A DNA stretch of 64,000 nt from Fomes fomentarius (taxonomy: Eukaryota > Basidiomycota > Agaricomycetes > Polyporales > Polyporaceae). Made by a program: the position numbers and the translations under genes. Location: positions 558,001-622,000 of the forward strand of contig JABYQN010000003.1 of the NCBI GenBank assembly GCA_022606135.1, in the 5' to 3' direction. Below are positions 26,149 through 37,561 of this stretch, in pieces. The stretch's first letter is position 1; every line of letters begins with the position of its first letter. The notes under the pieces are model-generated. The model made no database searches. It saw only the letters and a program-made list of their open reading frames with translations, and had not been told where the DNA came from.

Positions 26149-27686
26149 GGCGACAGAGGTGAGTAACGGTAGATGTTCTGAGTGGATGTTGGTGGTTGGA
26201 AGGGAACTGAGGATACCAGCAGGGCCCTCAGCGTCGCGTCTTTTATCCACTTGGCCGAAGCGTTCACGTGCCGCAGTGGATCCTCGGAACAGGCAACCCA
26301 GTAGGTTCGCGCCCTTCAGACATCAGTCACTTCGCGAACACAGCCTGGACCTGTGAGCACATGGGCCGCGTCTGTCGGGCGGGTCTTCTACAATCATCAG
26401 TACTAAGTATTTGAGTTCCGGGGCGCTCTTCTCACGTTTCTCCCTTGTAGCTCAACACGAGCCACCTCTCCACACGCTTCCTCATATGTGAGGCTGTGGA
26501 CACAGAAGGATATGGCGTAACTCAAACAGGCTAGCGTGCCTGCGATGTTTCGCAGCTCTCTACTAGGTTTGCCGGCTCAAGTAGTGCTGTTTGGCAAGAC
26601 TTCCCTTCATCATTGGGATCTTCGAGGTGGGCTGATATGCTGGATTACTCTTATCTCTGACACTTCTGCATCGTCTCCGCAACTTCGATGCTGAATGCTG
26701 CGCTATGCGTGGAGGCACATCAACGGTTCGTCCCCTTCAATGGGAAGAGTCCACTGTATAGCTAATTTTATCACCTCTCCATCCGTGGTTTGGGGCACTC
26801 TTCACTTCGTTGGAAGCAAGGAACGAGTCTAGTAGCTGCGCCTCAAGTCTGGTACAAGCTATCGCCCATATCCGCCGCCGCCAGAGGCGCGAACCAAGCC
26901 AAGGTTGGTGAGCGGTGCCATGGCGCTAGTAGGGCCGCTGTGAACTCTGCTTGCCGTTGTCTGACAATTTGTCACGTCATAACAAGGGACCGGCAATGCG
27001 CTCAAGCTGTCTCGGGCGACTCTGCTCTTCTTGAAATACGATATCCCGCCCAGTCCCAGGTGCTCGTACGGCTGTTCACGAAGCGTTCGAAGGTGCACGG
27101 TGCTATGGGACCGGCACGAGCATCACAAAGCGTCGAACGTGCGATAGCAGCTCGGCTCACAGGCCGAATTGGCCCCGCTCATGAAGCATGCCCAAGGACG
27201 ACGAAGCTGGATCAAACGTTCGGGATCCTTCCCATGCGGAGTAGGAGCTGTCTGGATGAGTGGCGATGGCAGAGGAGGGAGAAGATGGGACAGTACGGGG
27301 GAACGCAGACGGTCATGGTGGTTATACACGGGTGTGTCCCTCAATCACTGGTTTGCGGCATTCCTCTAGTTGGACTACCGTGCAAGAAGTCGGTGGGAGT
27401 GGCTCATATGTCAGCGCTGCATGCGTCGAGATGGAAGTTGGGTGGACGGATTATTGTGGAGAATCCAGGTCGCAAGGAGGGCTATCTCAGTCTGTAGGGC
27501 GTCGTCGTGAGACCGCTCTGCAGTTTGAAGGAGTACATCGTTCCAGTTGGCCTTGCCATGACTAGCGTATACGCTTACTATGGATCATCTCGAAGGCCCG
27601 CAGGTAGAGTAGTAATGCAGAATACTATATGCTGCATTCATCGACGCGTTTATACGAAACACTGTTAGATACATATTGTTCCACAG
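26149..27686. other. Metallothionein promoter and gene-poor DNA
   Basis: The first 150 bases upstream of the metallothionein hold its promoter. The rest contains long but unconvincing frames, the largest on the plus strand at 26790-27497, without recognisable motifs or consistent splice sites. Confidence 0.35.
26240..26247 (-). promoter_or_regulatory. TATA-like box of the metallothionein gene
   Basis: GATAAAAG on the minus strand, about 92 bp upstream of the metallothionein ATG, is at a fitting distance for a TATA element with a short leader. Confidence 0.4.
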
Positions 27687-30600
27687 CTACATGAGTGGAT
27701 TGTGATACAATAAGCGGATACAGACCATCCTGGATATATGCGCCGCTAGCACCCTACTCCAGCGGAGCGACTCTATGATCACTGTGATCCATACAGCACT
27801 TTACGAACGATACGGTCTGTTAGTTCATAGCGATTACGGAGTGCCCAAAATTCAAAGACGCACCTATACTCATGCCAGTTCTTTTCAACGAGTACTATGC
27901 GCAACGTCAGCAGCCATTCCCTCATTGTTGGGGTATGGACGCACGAACCTCAAACACACCACCTTCGACAACGAGCATATCACCGTGCACAAGTGTCACC
28001 GTCAGGATCTCTTCGCTCTTACCCTTCGGGGTTTTCCTCTTCTTGGTGATCGGCCCGGTGGACCATGATACGTCCTGAGCTTCGCTGTCAGAATCGGATA
28101 TGTTTCCCTGAGACACGTCCACGCCCGCGGGTGCGGTGGGGAGTGACAAGCGCGAAGACTTCGGTGGCGCAGCCCATCCGGACGGCGCTGGTGCCACCGA
28201 GTCACGCACAAAAGACACGTCAATGTCGGCGCCCAGGGCAAGGATCACCACAGGCGCGTCCTTTGCCATGAGACTCCCCTGTCACCCAACGGCGGCGGCG
28301 TCAGCGAGTCTGAGGCACACAAATCCAGATGTAGATTGCGCTGACCCTTTTCTTCCCGGCGCGCCGCCACGCATTAATCGCGATGCAGTTGATCGTCAGG
28401 TCGGCGGCGTACGTCTCAAGTCTGCTGCGACGGAGCATGAGCCCCCGGGCGCGCGACACGCACTCCGGTGTGCTCGTCGGCCACGCCAGCCGCCCTCCTG
28501 CAGACCGATGTGATGCGGAGAACTCGGCAACGTATACCGCATGGCTTTTCCTTGCACCGTTTCTCGTCCCATTCGTAGGCGATGATGACGATATCTCGAT
28601 GTCCGTCTGCAGGTCGTGGAAGAGGCGGTTTGGCTCCTCTTGAACGCCGGCATGATTTTTTGTAAAGAGGTGATGGATACAAGCAGTCGTCGAGAAGGCG
28701 TAAGCAAAGTCACGGAGGCCATCGAGTGCTTCCGAGGACGAGCGTACGACGCTCGCGGTAGCCCGGTCCATGGGAAAGGTTACAGGGTCCATCCCGTGGA
28801 CCTGTCGGACATATTCTATGGACACAGCAGCGAGGGCGTTGGATGTCTAGCGGTCGACGTTAAACATGGTCATGGTCAACACACTCAGGGAGGGCGCTTA
28901 CTGAACATGCGCTACAATGTTGTATGCACAAGTTTCGTTGGACGTTGATTTTGCCACACGCCTTGCAATGCCAACCTCTGATCTCGTCGCCAAATTGAGA
29001 AGACGCGAGGAAGTGCAGCGGGAGCAGCGTGAAACCGTGTCCTAGTTGTGCGCCTTCGGCAGTGCTCTCCGTTGCCTCCGTTGCCTCCGAAGCACTCTCT
29101 CCGAACTTGGCGGAAAGTTCCGGCTTCGTCATCCACCATGGTATCATGCTTCCAGCGAGAGGAGCGTCCGCGTCTTCTCCCCCTGGTGTCCACTCAAAGT
29201 CAAAGATCCAGGTTCTACGCCCACAGGTGGTCCATCCCTCGGTAGATTCTTCGCGTAATTCGACTGTCTGGCGTGGGACGCAATTATCGTCAAGACAAAT
29301 TCACCCCAAGGTAAAGAGGCTCACCGACGTCACGTCGACATCTGAAACGAAGAAGAAACCTAGGAATACACACCCACGATCGGCAGGGAGGCCAAAGGGT
29401 GCCAAGCTTGCACTACGGCATAAAATGACACTAACAGGGAGGTGTGACTCACAGGCGAGGAGTAACGCGCCAATATCTAGTGGTGCATTATCGGGCGGGA
29501 GTGCCAAAGCAGCAGGAGTGGGCTGGACGTCAGGGGCGAGGTTGCCGTCTATCCCTACTGGCCTGGCATCCAGGCCTACGGAGTCGGGTAGAAGGACATC
29601 GAAGGTGTCCTTCGATGGGGGCAAATGAGCGGGCATACCAACATCATTAAGAACAGCTGGTTTGACGCCGAGCTGTTTCCTGATGATCGTGGACCGAGGG
29701 TATGAGGCATGAGCGGAGCGTTGTCTGCGGAGCTCATATGTTCTCGTACTAGTCACTATTCAGCATACACAAATACAGCGACACCGTGATGTACCTACAT
29801 CGCCAACCGTATCTTCCGGCCACCGTCCCATTCGTCCTGGGGCCATTGAGGACCGTCAAGGAATAGCACGGGCGTCTCGGTCCGTTCAAATGCAATATTC
29901 GCCTTTGTTGATCTGAAGTCTGGCAGGACCTCACAAAGCTCTTGGCGATCCTTTTACGACATTTAGATGCTGCAACTGCATACCCTGAAGAGACTCGAGC
30001 GTACCAAGGTCCATATGTACGGCGCGCAACCTGAGGGGAGGGGTGGTAGTAGGTTTGCAGAGCTTGAGGTCGAGGGAGGCGAGACCACAACCCATGTAAC
30101 CTCCGGCGTTGGCTCTATCGTTAATGACCTTGGATTTGGGACGGGAAAAGATCCTAGATAGCGTGTTAAATCGGAAAGAGTGATGCTTCTTATGAATAAT
30201 TACGCGGGATTGCGATGTGGATCTGCTGTTCAGAATGTGGGCTGTCGGGCTCCATCGAATCACGCTCGTTGGCAACTACTTCCACAGTTTCGTTTGTATC
30301 GACCATGCTCCAGTCAACCGGCATACTTCCGTTCGTCGTACTGTCTTCTGAGGACATGCACACATCCTCGATTGCAGGCGAAGATGCGTGCATATTGAAG
30401 CGTGCGATGCTAGGAGTATTTCGGAGGGCTTTGGGGGCTCGTCTCGGCGACTACACCATTTGTAGAACGCTTCGGAGACTGCTTGTAGGGTGGCGGCAAT
30501 CCCATATAAATGGGAGTCGTGGGAGAAGGAAGGAGAGACACACCCTGAGCCGCATATTATCCGCCAAAGATGATCCCGCTCCTTAGTGGACAGTGCACGG

Positions 30601-31263
30601 ATCGCAGGGACGAGTCGGCGCCACAGGTCGTAGAACGTATGCAGAGCGGGGGGACAGTGTTCAGCCAGCCAGCCAGTCAGGTCGTCGCGAGGCTGAGACA
30701 AGGCGATCAGGGAAGGACTTGGATCCGTGACGTCGTCTCGGAATGCTGCAATGTAGAACAACAGAGTGTACCCTGTGACCGATGCGCTCGACGTGGGTAT
30801 TGATATTTTTGTCTGTATAAGCAATCATCTCACTTGTCATGGATAGTTCGGGGTCATCGTGATCGTCGGAGGTCCACCCCATGTTGAGCAATTCTTCTCT
30901 CCAGAGCTGCTGCAGAATCGGATGGACGCACTCCGGGGCTTTGCTTTGTACGACATCTGCCGACGACCCTATTGTCTGGTCCATAGGCTTCACGTTCAAG
31001 AACAAGCACAAAACATGTTAGAACTTGGGGGGATAGCTGGAAACGCGGAAGAATGGAACAGAGGATATTAGTCGGTTTGGGCGTTAAATACTAACTCCTT
31101 CAGCACGATCACGTGAGTGCTTAACTCTATATCGCGATTCGTATGTATTAGGTCTTCTAAGCGACTCTAAGGTACGCGTCGACTCCGTCTCGAGAGGAGA
31201 GTCGACTCCCCTGCCAGTCCCATGCCAGGGTACAAGATCGGTCTCGTCGTGGTTACTAGTCAT
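27687..31263 (-). CDS. Large AlkB-fold-like (2OG dioxygenase-related) protein with a zinc finger
   Basis: About ten exons splice cleanly. Exon 1 starts at the ATG at 31263 (MTSNHDETDLVPWHGTGRG). Then come PMDQTIGSSADVVQSKAPEC, ILQQLWREELLNMGWTSDD, RYTLLFYIAAFRDDVTDPSP, FYKCIARFNMHASSPAIEDV, ELCEVLPDFRSTKANIAFER, PLDIGALLLACESHLPVSVI, CVFLGFFFVSDVDVTS, and a treble-clef-like zinc finger GWHCKACGKINVQRNLCIQHC (about 28900-29000). The C-terminal part resembles the AlkB double-stranded beta-helix: YAADLTINCIAINAWRRAGK, DAPVVILALGADIDVSFV, LTVTLVHGDMLVVEGGVF, EYSLKRTGMSIVII. By eye the metal-binding His-x-Asp and the distal His are absent, so it may be a pseudo-dioxygenase. A Ser-rich basic insert (about 28040-28200) divides the helix. 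The N-terminal third has no family I know. The stop TAG at 27687 depends on a last intron that I judge likely. Function unknown. Confidence 0.7.
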
Positions 31264-31500
31264 CGTGAAGCATGACGGACGATGAGACCGGCGGTATCGC
31301 GACACGTACGTTCATGTCCAGTGCTTGGACCTCGATCCTGGCCACTTCCAAATGAGCCTTGCATGAATAGTGGACGCGCCGTTCCAGCTTACAGCCCACA
31401 AATGTGCCTTATTGATTCCATTACAGCGGATTGGAGTGACCGAATCGGAGGAGGCGCACGCACGAACATGCTCTTGATTTTCCAATCAATCCATACATTG

Positions 31501-32856
31501 TCAAGATATCTCAGCTTTACCGTGATATGTCGCGGCATAATATCCCAGTTCCGCCTCACCTTCTGCTCGGCTCGAAGGGGCGAACGGGGATGGCGCGGGG
31601 TATGTTCGCGGATCATCGGGGTTCTTGAAACAACTGTCAGAACGGAAAGGTCTTGGTGAAAGAAATATACTAAAGTAACATACGTAGAGGACTGTCTTGG
31701 CGTACTGGGTGAGCTGGGGTCGGGGTCCAACGGAGCCATTGCCATAATGCTGAGGAGCCGGGGCTGGATCCATGTTGGACTGATGGAGAGAGGAGAGTTT
31801 GTGACGTCGGAGATACCACCAGACACCCCCTCCGATGAGAAGCAAGCCCACAAGACCGCCGAGTGCTCCGCCAAGTGCTGGGCCGATCACATTCTTGTGT
31901 GGTGCTATAGACCCTGGAGTATTGCTAGCCGTAGCAGTGGGAGCTATAGATCCGGACTGGCTTGAGGATGTTGTCAGGTCTGATGTAGTGCTTACGAAGA
32001 ACGACGTTGTCGACGCAGCTTTGAAAACGATGTAACGATGTAAGCACTTCCCGCTGTAAATCTTGCGTGAGCAATACGGACGACTTACCTCTCTGTGCAA
32101 GCGAGAATGCTGTATTCTCGTCCCACCTTCCGTCCATCTGGCCGCCATCGTTAACAGTCGTTGATCGCATTATGGCCATGGGAACGTACCAGCAAGGGGC
32201 CGGGTGTGGATGCCCAGTCTGGGATGACAGTCTGGTTGGGAACGGGCAGGGGGAATATACTACGACACAACGGAAGTTATCAATCATATTGTAACGCCTA
32301 TGTGAAAGTGAGACGCACACGCTCTCCGTGACATCTCCGATATTTGGACAGCTTCGAGTCCAATCCTGCCAACTGATGTGCAGGCATCTTCAGAGGCGTT
32401 CGATGCATGAGAGTACTACTGCTCACTTGACCATTCCCACCCCATTTGCATAACCTTGGCACCATGCACAGGCGGCGATAAGGGAGAACATCACCGTATT
32501 GCAAGCACATTGAATGCTGCCCGGAGGAGGAGCACTGTAGGAACCGTTGACAGGTATCTGATTGAATCCTGTAGCTCAGGTGGGTCGCCACCACTCGCGG
32601 GGATTTGGAGTTGCCGAGTGAGCTTACCAGTTGTGGGATAACAGGGAATGTGGAGCCAGGCAGCGACAAGGCATGGACTTTGACCCAGAGTATTTTTCAT
32701 CTGCGTAAGTGATGAGAAGCATGCACTGCTGCCCCTGCGCATTCAGAGGATCCTCACCCAATCGTACTGGTCTAGACATATCGCGTTGGTAGTCGCATTC
32801 TGAGCAGACACAGCGAGAATCGAGGGAATTATGGCGAAGATAAGTGGCAGGAGCAT
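31501..32856 (-). CDS. Agaricomycete one-pass membrane protein with Cys-rich ectodomain
   Basis: The ATG at 32856 opens with a signal peptide (MLLPLIFAIIPSILAVSAQN). A Cys-rich extracellular part follows: CLDQYDW, intron, MKNTLGQSPCLVAAWLHIPC, intron, SIQCACNTVMFSLIAACAWC, intron, WQDWTRSCPNIGDVTES, intron, IFPLPVPNQTVIPDWAS. A Ser/Thr-rich stalk (STTSFFVSTTSDLTTSSSQS) precedes one membrane helix rich in Gly (IGPALGGALGGLVGLLLIGG, then GVWWYLRR). The cytoplasmic tail ends YHGKAEIS. The W-x-x-NSLGQSPC and CxC-x6-SLIxAC pattern belongs, as I recall, to a family abundant in Agaricomycetes with no known function. It acts at the plasma membrane or in the secretory path. Six or seven introns were joined by eye with consistent phase throughout. 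Confidence 0.8.
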
Positions 32857-33537
32857 CGCAGCCGGGCGACGAAGGGTTCAAGTGAAATAGGGACTGAGGA
32901 AGAGCGGATGAGACGGAAGTATAAGGACTGGCAGCCGATGAAGGCATAAAATAGTATTGGCGACCCATATGTCGAGGTTGCGTGTTCCCTGATTCACTGG
33001 TATGACAATGCCGTGGCAACCTACGTTGTTCAACAGTGTGCATTAATTGAGTTTTCGTGGCGGGCGTTCACAGAACGCCGCCATCCGTATGGGACCGTGC
33101 AGGCTGAGCCGTGGTCCTCGGGAGGCCTGTTTTCCAATATGACAAATGATGCCCAGCTATCAGTGGAGACAGTGCAAGCGGCGATGATGGATATCTGCCT
33201 AAATGCAAAGCGAGACGGTTTCAGCACAGCTGGTTCAGTCTCGGGAGGCTCTCAGCCAACTGCCACATTATATAGCTAGTGGCGGTTGTACTGACGCTGG
33301 TGACTGCTTGCCTTTCAATTATCGGATTCTTTGCGTACCAACTTCTATCATTGTTTGACTCATTGGCATGCACTGATAACTGGATTATTGCACTTTGCCA
33401 GGTAGGATAGCGCAAAGTTCCAGTGTACGAGGTGAGGTAAGGCCGAATCGAAACCAAAAAACCTACGTGGGCGCTCAGGAAGTTGTGCCGCTCCGGAGAA
33501 CCCCGGTCGCTTAAGCTCGTTCGGCAAAATCCTCTCG
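32857..33537. other. Intergenic region without intact gene
   Basis: The upstream region of the membrane-protein gene. I see only short frames, with the peptidase relic beginning at its right end. Confidence 0.35.
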
Positions 33538-33629
33538 CGCGATATCGTTCTACTCCGTGTACTTACGACACCGACAAGAAGCAAGTCGGCCTGGCGAACA
33601 CCCGGTTCAGCAAGGCCAACACCAACTGA
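33538..33629 (+). pseudogene. Relic of an A1 aspartic peptidase C-terminus
   Basis: The plus-strand frame ending at the TGA 33627-33629 reads YDTDKKQVGLANTRFSKANT plus a final Asn. This corresponds closely to the end of the intact peptidase at 52403-54298 (FDTANNRVGIANTPFTRANT, then Asn). Just upstream the matching RFYSVY stretch is present only in another frame (about 33550-33572), so a frameshift separates the two parts. Nothing resembling the rest of the enzyme is visible further upstream. I read it as a decayed fragment, not a gene. Confidence 0.6.
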
Positions 33630-33841
33630 CCGGATTCCGATTCGTGGATGGCGAGCATTGGCGGCTGACGGCTACAGTTATTCAGCTGGGTATGCGATCC
33701 GCGCCGTAGAACGCTCAAGTTTGTATGCCTGGTGTGCGGCGTAGACGTCAAGAGGTAGGATGTCGCATACATATCGACGTGCCTCCTCCCGTGATGTGCC
33801 CAATATATTACCACCGTCTTCAGGAGATTTGCAAAGGTTAT

Positions 33842-35104
33842 CTACGGGCCCTGCTGGACGTCGAACATAGCACCCAGAATGCTCTTGAACGACGAGTTCC
33901 TCCAATCACTCCAATCCTTCTTCAACAGCCCAAACGTCTCCTCGGTGTCCGTCTGCCCGTCACGCACATAATAGCTCCCCTGCAACGCCCAGTACGACCA
34001 CTCCGCATCGTTGCCCCGCATGTAGTCCGTGATGCACGTGTAGTACGCCTGCTCGGCCGCGCTCGGGCTGCCCAGGTTCCAGCCGAACTCGCTCAGCCAG
34101 AGCGGCCCGGTGAAGTTCTTGTTCTGTGTGAGAAGGAAGCCGGCCTTCTGCCCGAGCTTCGACTGGTGGTCGTCGCAGCTGCTGTACGAGAACGACCACT
34201 GGTAGTTGTGGAACTCCCAGACGACCTTGTCCGAGTACGCGCTGCGGTCGAGCGGCTTGCTGTACACGAAACTGATGTCCGTCGCGTAGTTGACCCCGCC
34301 GACGACGAGGAGCAGGTTCGGGTTCCTGCTGTGGATCGCGTTCAGGCCCTGGCCGACGAAGTTGTACCAGTCCGCGTGGTTGTTCCCGTCCTGCGAGCCG
34401 GCGGCGCGCAGCTCGTTCCGCAGGGACATCGCCACGACGTTCGAGTGGCTCGCGGCAAACGAGGCCATCGCGGAGAGGCCATTGAGCCAGTTCTGGGTGT
34501 TGAAGAACCGGCTGTTGGTGTCGGTGTACCCGCTCGCGGCGTCCCACCAGCCGTTGCCGTCGCTCCCGGAGCAGCACCAGCCGGCGTGGGAGATGTGGTT
34601 GTCGAGCACGACCATGACGTTCTTGTTCCGGAGCTCGTCGATGACGCGCGCGTACGTGGACTGCGTCGTCGCGTTGCTGATCCACGAGTTCTTGCTCACG
34701 ACGCTGTTGTACAGGCTCTGCAGGGCCGAGGCGGACGCGCCCGAGGAGGCGGCGGCGGTGAAGGAGTCGGAGACGCGTTGGTTCGGGTTGAGCGCCATGT
34801 CGATGGAGTAGGTCAGCCGGACGCAATTGAAACCGTTGGAGGACAGCCAATTCGCGATGTACGCGGCGGACTGGTGCTGCAGGCCCTCGGGGATGTTGGT
34901 CTCCATGTGGCCTGCCCAGTTGGCACAGCGTAACTTGACGCGATTGTTGGACGAGTCTAGAATCCAGCGACCAGAGGTGTGGAGGAGCTGCGCGGAGGCC
35001 ATGCCTATGAAGGCGAAAAGCCCGAGGAAGGCCTGCGAGTACAGAGAGCGTGAGCTATGCAGGATGTACACCGAAATGAGAATACCGACCTTGGAGGTCC
35101 ACAT
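33842..35104 (-). CDS. Secreted glycoside hydrolase family 5 (endo-beta-glucanase-type)
   Basis: The reading frame is open for 420 codons from the ATG at 35104, but a 57-nt in-frame intron (35033-35089, gtcggt..ctcgcag) almost certainly exists. Removing it yields the signal peptide MWTSKAFLGLFAFIGMASAQ and a mature chain starting LLHTSGRWIL. GH5 hallmarks follow: ANWAGHMETNIPEGL, FNCVRLTYSIDMAL, MVVLDNHISHAGWC, the acid/base Glu in VVAMSLRNELR, VVWEFHNYQWSF, and the nucleophile Glu in LWLSEFGWNLGS. The predicted protein is 401 residues without a carbohydrate-binding module. GH5 enzymes act on beta-1,4-glucans or mannans, or related glycosides; which one cannot be told here. The coding strand is very GC-rich at third positions, which also opens long antisense frames. 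A TATATATA element lies about 48 bp before the start. Confidence 0.93.
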   Translation of the reverse strand: MWTSKVGILISVYILHSSRSLYSQAFLGLFAFIGMASAQLLHTSGRWILDSSNNRVKLRCANWAGHMETNIPEGLQHQSAAYIANWLSSNGFNCVRLTYSIDMALNPNQRVSDSFTAAASSGASASALQSLYNSVVSKNSWISNATTQSTYARVIDELRNKNVMVVLDNHISHAGWCCSGSDGNGWWDAASGYTDTNSRFFNTQNWLNGLSAMASFAASHSNVVAMSLRNELRAAGSQDGNNHADWYNFVGQGLNAIHSRNPNLLLVVGGVNYATDISFVYSKPLDRSAYSDKVVWEFHNYQWSFSYSSCDDHQSKLGQKAGFLLTQNKNFTGPLWLSEFGWNLGSPSAAEQAYYTCITDYMRGNDAEWSYWALQGSYYVRDGQTDTEETFGLLKKDWSDWRNSSFKSILGAMFDVQQGP

Positions 35105-35151
35105 CGCGACGACTATGCGATATTGGAGGGAGACACGATCCTTGCGAGGCC

Positions 35152-35159
35152 TATATATA
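35152..35159 (-). promoter_or_regulatory. TATA box of the GH5 gene
   Basis: TATATATA on the minus strand, about 48 bp upstream of the GH5 ATG, is a strong core promoter match, as is common for secreted, regulated fungal enzymes. Confidence 0.6.
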
Positions 35160-36114
35160 CATGTACATTACCTCACCCTTACTGGCAATTCTGCCGGAGA
35201 AGAACTCGGATATATCTATTGTTCACGCTGCGACCAGATGATCTGCCAGTTCCAAGGTGTACGGACCGCGATTTTCCCGGGTACTGTCCGCTTGCCTTGA
35301 GTTGTGCCATGAGGTGCGCCGAGCTGTCCTCAAGGGTCTTCAAGTAGTATTCCTTGTACAACTCCAGGTCCCACTCGAGTTTGTCTCCATCCCCGCATGC
35401 AATTGCAAACGTCGCCTCGATGTCACCAGAATCATTGATTGCGCCGTCTGGGAGAACATCGCATTGGCATTCGGGTGCGGCAACGATCTTCGAGGCAAGC
35501 GCAGTTGCGTTCGCGGTCTCGATGGTGTGAATACGCCGAGCCTAGCCTGGCCTTTAACTAGGACTCTAGATCTTCGCCTCCTGATCCCTTTCAGTCAGAA
35601 ACCACCCAGGAACGTGCGAACGTCAACATGAGATGCACAAGCCCATCACACCGCTGAATGACGCGTCACATCCCTCAGAGACTTCACCTGTCTATGCAAC
35701 AACACAATTGGCAAACCGCCGCGTTCAATTTCGGTGCAACATCGTAAGCGGACAGATAGGTATGAGATCGTACACGCCCCAGGACAGCTACTCGGCATTA
35801 CACTCGTTCTAGTATGTACGTACGTGATCGTCCAAGCAAGGGGGAGCTCGATGTGTGTAGGCAATAATGATAGTGGTGTATGTCAGTGCGGGTGACGAAC
35901 AAAGCAAGACAGATGATATGGGTAGCTGGGGAAGCATGCGCAGATGTAACAAGCATATAGCACGATCAGCGAGACACGGTAATGTGGCGGGCCGAACAAC
36001 AAAATTCAAGGACGAAAGATTGCTCGAGAACGACCTCGTTCCGGCAGACTCCCAACAGTCAAACGAGCAGGGACAGGGCAATACGGACGAGCGGCGCCAT
36101 CGGAAAGAGGCCGC
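35160..36114. other. GH5 upstream region
   Basis: About 950 bp between the GH5 promoter and the end of the ZIP gene. Only short frames are found. It holds the upstream regulatory DNA of GH5 and probably the ZIP 3' UTR. Confidence 0.35.
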
Positions 36115-37561
36115 TTAAGCCCAGCGACCGAGTAGGGCCATGAGGCCCGCGCCGAGAACCATACACCCGATTGCGTACGCGAGCTTCCCGTTCGAAGCCT
36201 TCAGCATATCCGTGTTGAACAAGAACTCGTGCGCTATCAACTGCACAACGACAAACATTCAACATGGGCATATGGCGAGGAACGTTATTCGGGAGACATA
36301 CCTCGACGAGACCCGTGTACAAGAGGATACCGCTGGAGAACGCGTCAAGGATGCCGCTCACAATGCTCGCGGTCGTGCTGTCGGGGTTGTACGTCTCGCG
36401 GACTCCGAGCCCAACTGCGATGCCCAGCGGTGTGGTGATACCAAAAAGGAGGGCACCGACCACGGCAATATAGTTGTATTTCGGCGGGAGCCGGAGGAAT
36501 GCGAGCCGTGAGCCGACACCAAGACCTTCGAATGTTTCTGTGATCATAATGTCAGACATGAACTAGCCATGAATGGGATTGAGGGTTACACACGATGGAA
36601 GACGACTACGACAAACAGAACCTTGAATTCGTCGCTCCCCGTGACAGCGAGTGTCAGACCAATGAGGATACTGTGGAGGAGTACACCAAACTCGAGGATC
36701 GCGACGCCGATAACCTGTGCGCTGGCAGAGTCCGCAACCGCGGTCGGTAGGTGGTGACTATGCCGGCCATCTTCGACATCCGAGTGAGCTTGCGGGTACG
36801 TGGGCTCGCGGTTACCTTGGGAATGGTTACTCTCGGTATCTGGGTGTTTCTCGCTACCGACGTCCCCTTGCTGCACAATGGTCTGCTGGGTGATCCTATC
36901 TGTCTCCGGACCGTGGGCAGCATGAGACGCAAGGCCGTGACCGTGGGCATCGTGCGCGACGCCCAGACGCTCTAATCGAGCAGTTCCCCAGCGGAAGGCG
37001 GTGATCTCAACGATGAAGATGAGGAAGATGCTGAACAGGCAGATAGCGAAGGCGTACGGCTAGATAGACGATCAGCAAACGCCCATATGGAAACCATGAG
37101 AATGCTGAAACGATTGGGAGCAGGAAGCTCGAGTAGGTAAGAAGGGGAAAGCGGGGAGTACTCACGTAGTCTCCCCATGCGGCTGCGAGGCAGGGCGAAC
37201 TGAGCGCATCAACAGCTGGTTCAAGAAGGTGGATGAGAGCAGTAGCGATCTGTTTGAAGGTCAGGTCAGTAAGATGGAAGCGAGAGGAGAGTACAATACG
37301 CACGATGACACCACTACCAAAATACTTGGCCGTATCAAAGACACGCGTAGGAATGCGCCTGCTCAACCACTTCGTTCTCCTGGCCAGCACAGGGAAGAGT
37401 GCACCCAATAACGAGGTGATGAGGATGACGAAGAGGGACGCAACCCTGAGACCGGTGTCTGTCTTGTCGCCGCCGCCAGAGCCACAGTTAAGCTCTTCGT
37501 CGTCGACTTGATCGAGAAGGTTGCCGTGGGCAGCATGGAGAAGACGAAGAGTGCGACGCAT
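36115..37561 (-). CDS. ZIP family zinc (divalent metal) transporter
   Basis: The start MRRTLRLLHAAHGNLLDQVD (ATG 37561) fits a plasma-membrane Zrt-type transporter. Helix I is VASLFVILITSLLGALFPVL, followed by the helix II-III segment with IATALIHLLEPAVDALSSPC and YAFAICLFSIFLIFIVEITA. The cytosolic loop carries histidine clusters (LGVAHDAHGHGLASHAAHGP and later RHSHH), which bind metal in this family. Helix IV holds HSILIGLTLAV. Helix V, joined over an intron near 36550-36593, reads FHQTFEGLGVGSRLA, the diagnostic HQxFEG motif. The end is LIAHEFLFNTDMLK ... MALLGRWA-stop (36115). Four or five introns. It should carry Zn2+ into the cytosol. It is divergent from UreG, another metal-handling gene, with 755 bp between starts. 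Confidence 0.94.

Noticed and set aside
26790..27497. 235-codon plus-strand frame
   Set aside because: Random-looking composition, no motif, no splice partners; overlapping minus frames look equally poor.
24417..27686. Transposon or retroelement remains in the gene-poor interval
   Set aside because: I looked for reverse transcriptase (YxDD), integrase, DDE, helitron and KDZ-like motifs and for terminal repeats, and saw none.
33960..34933. Long Arg/Ala/Pro-rich frames overlapping the GH5 gene (plus 33725-34933 and a second minus frame)
   Set aside because: They are shadows of the GH5 exon caused by strong GC bias at third positions; composition is repetitive and no motifs are present.
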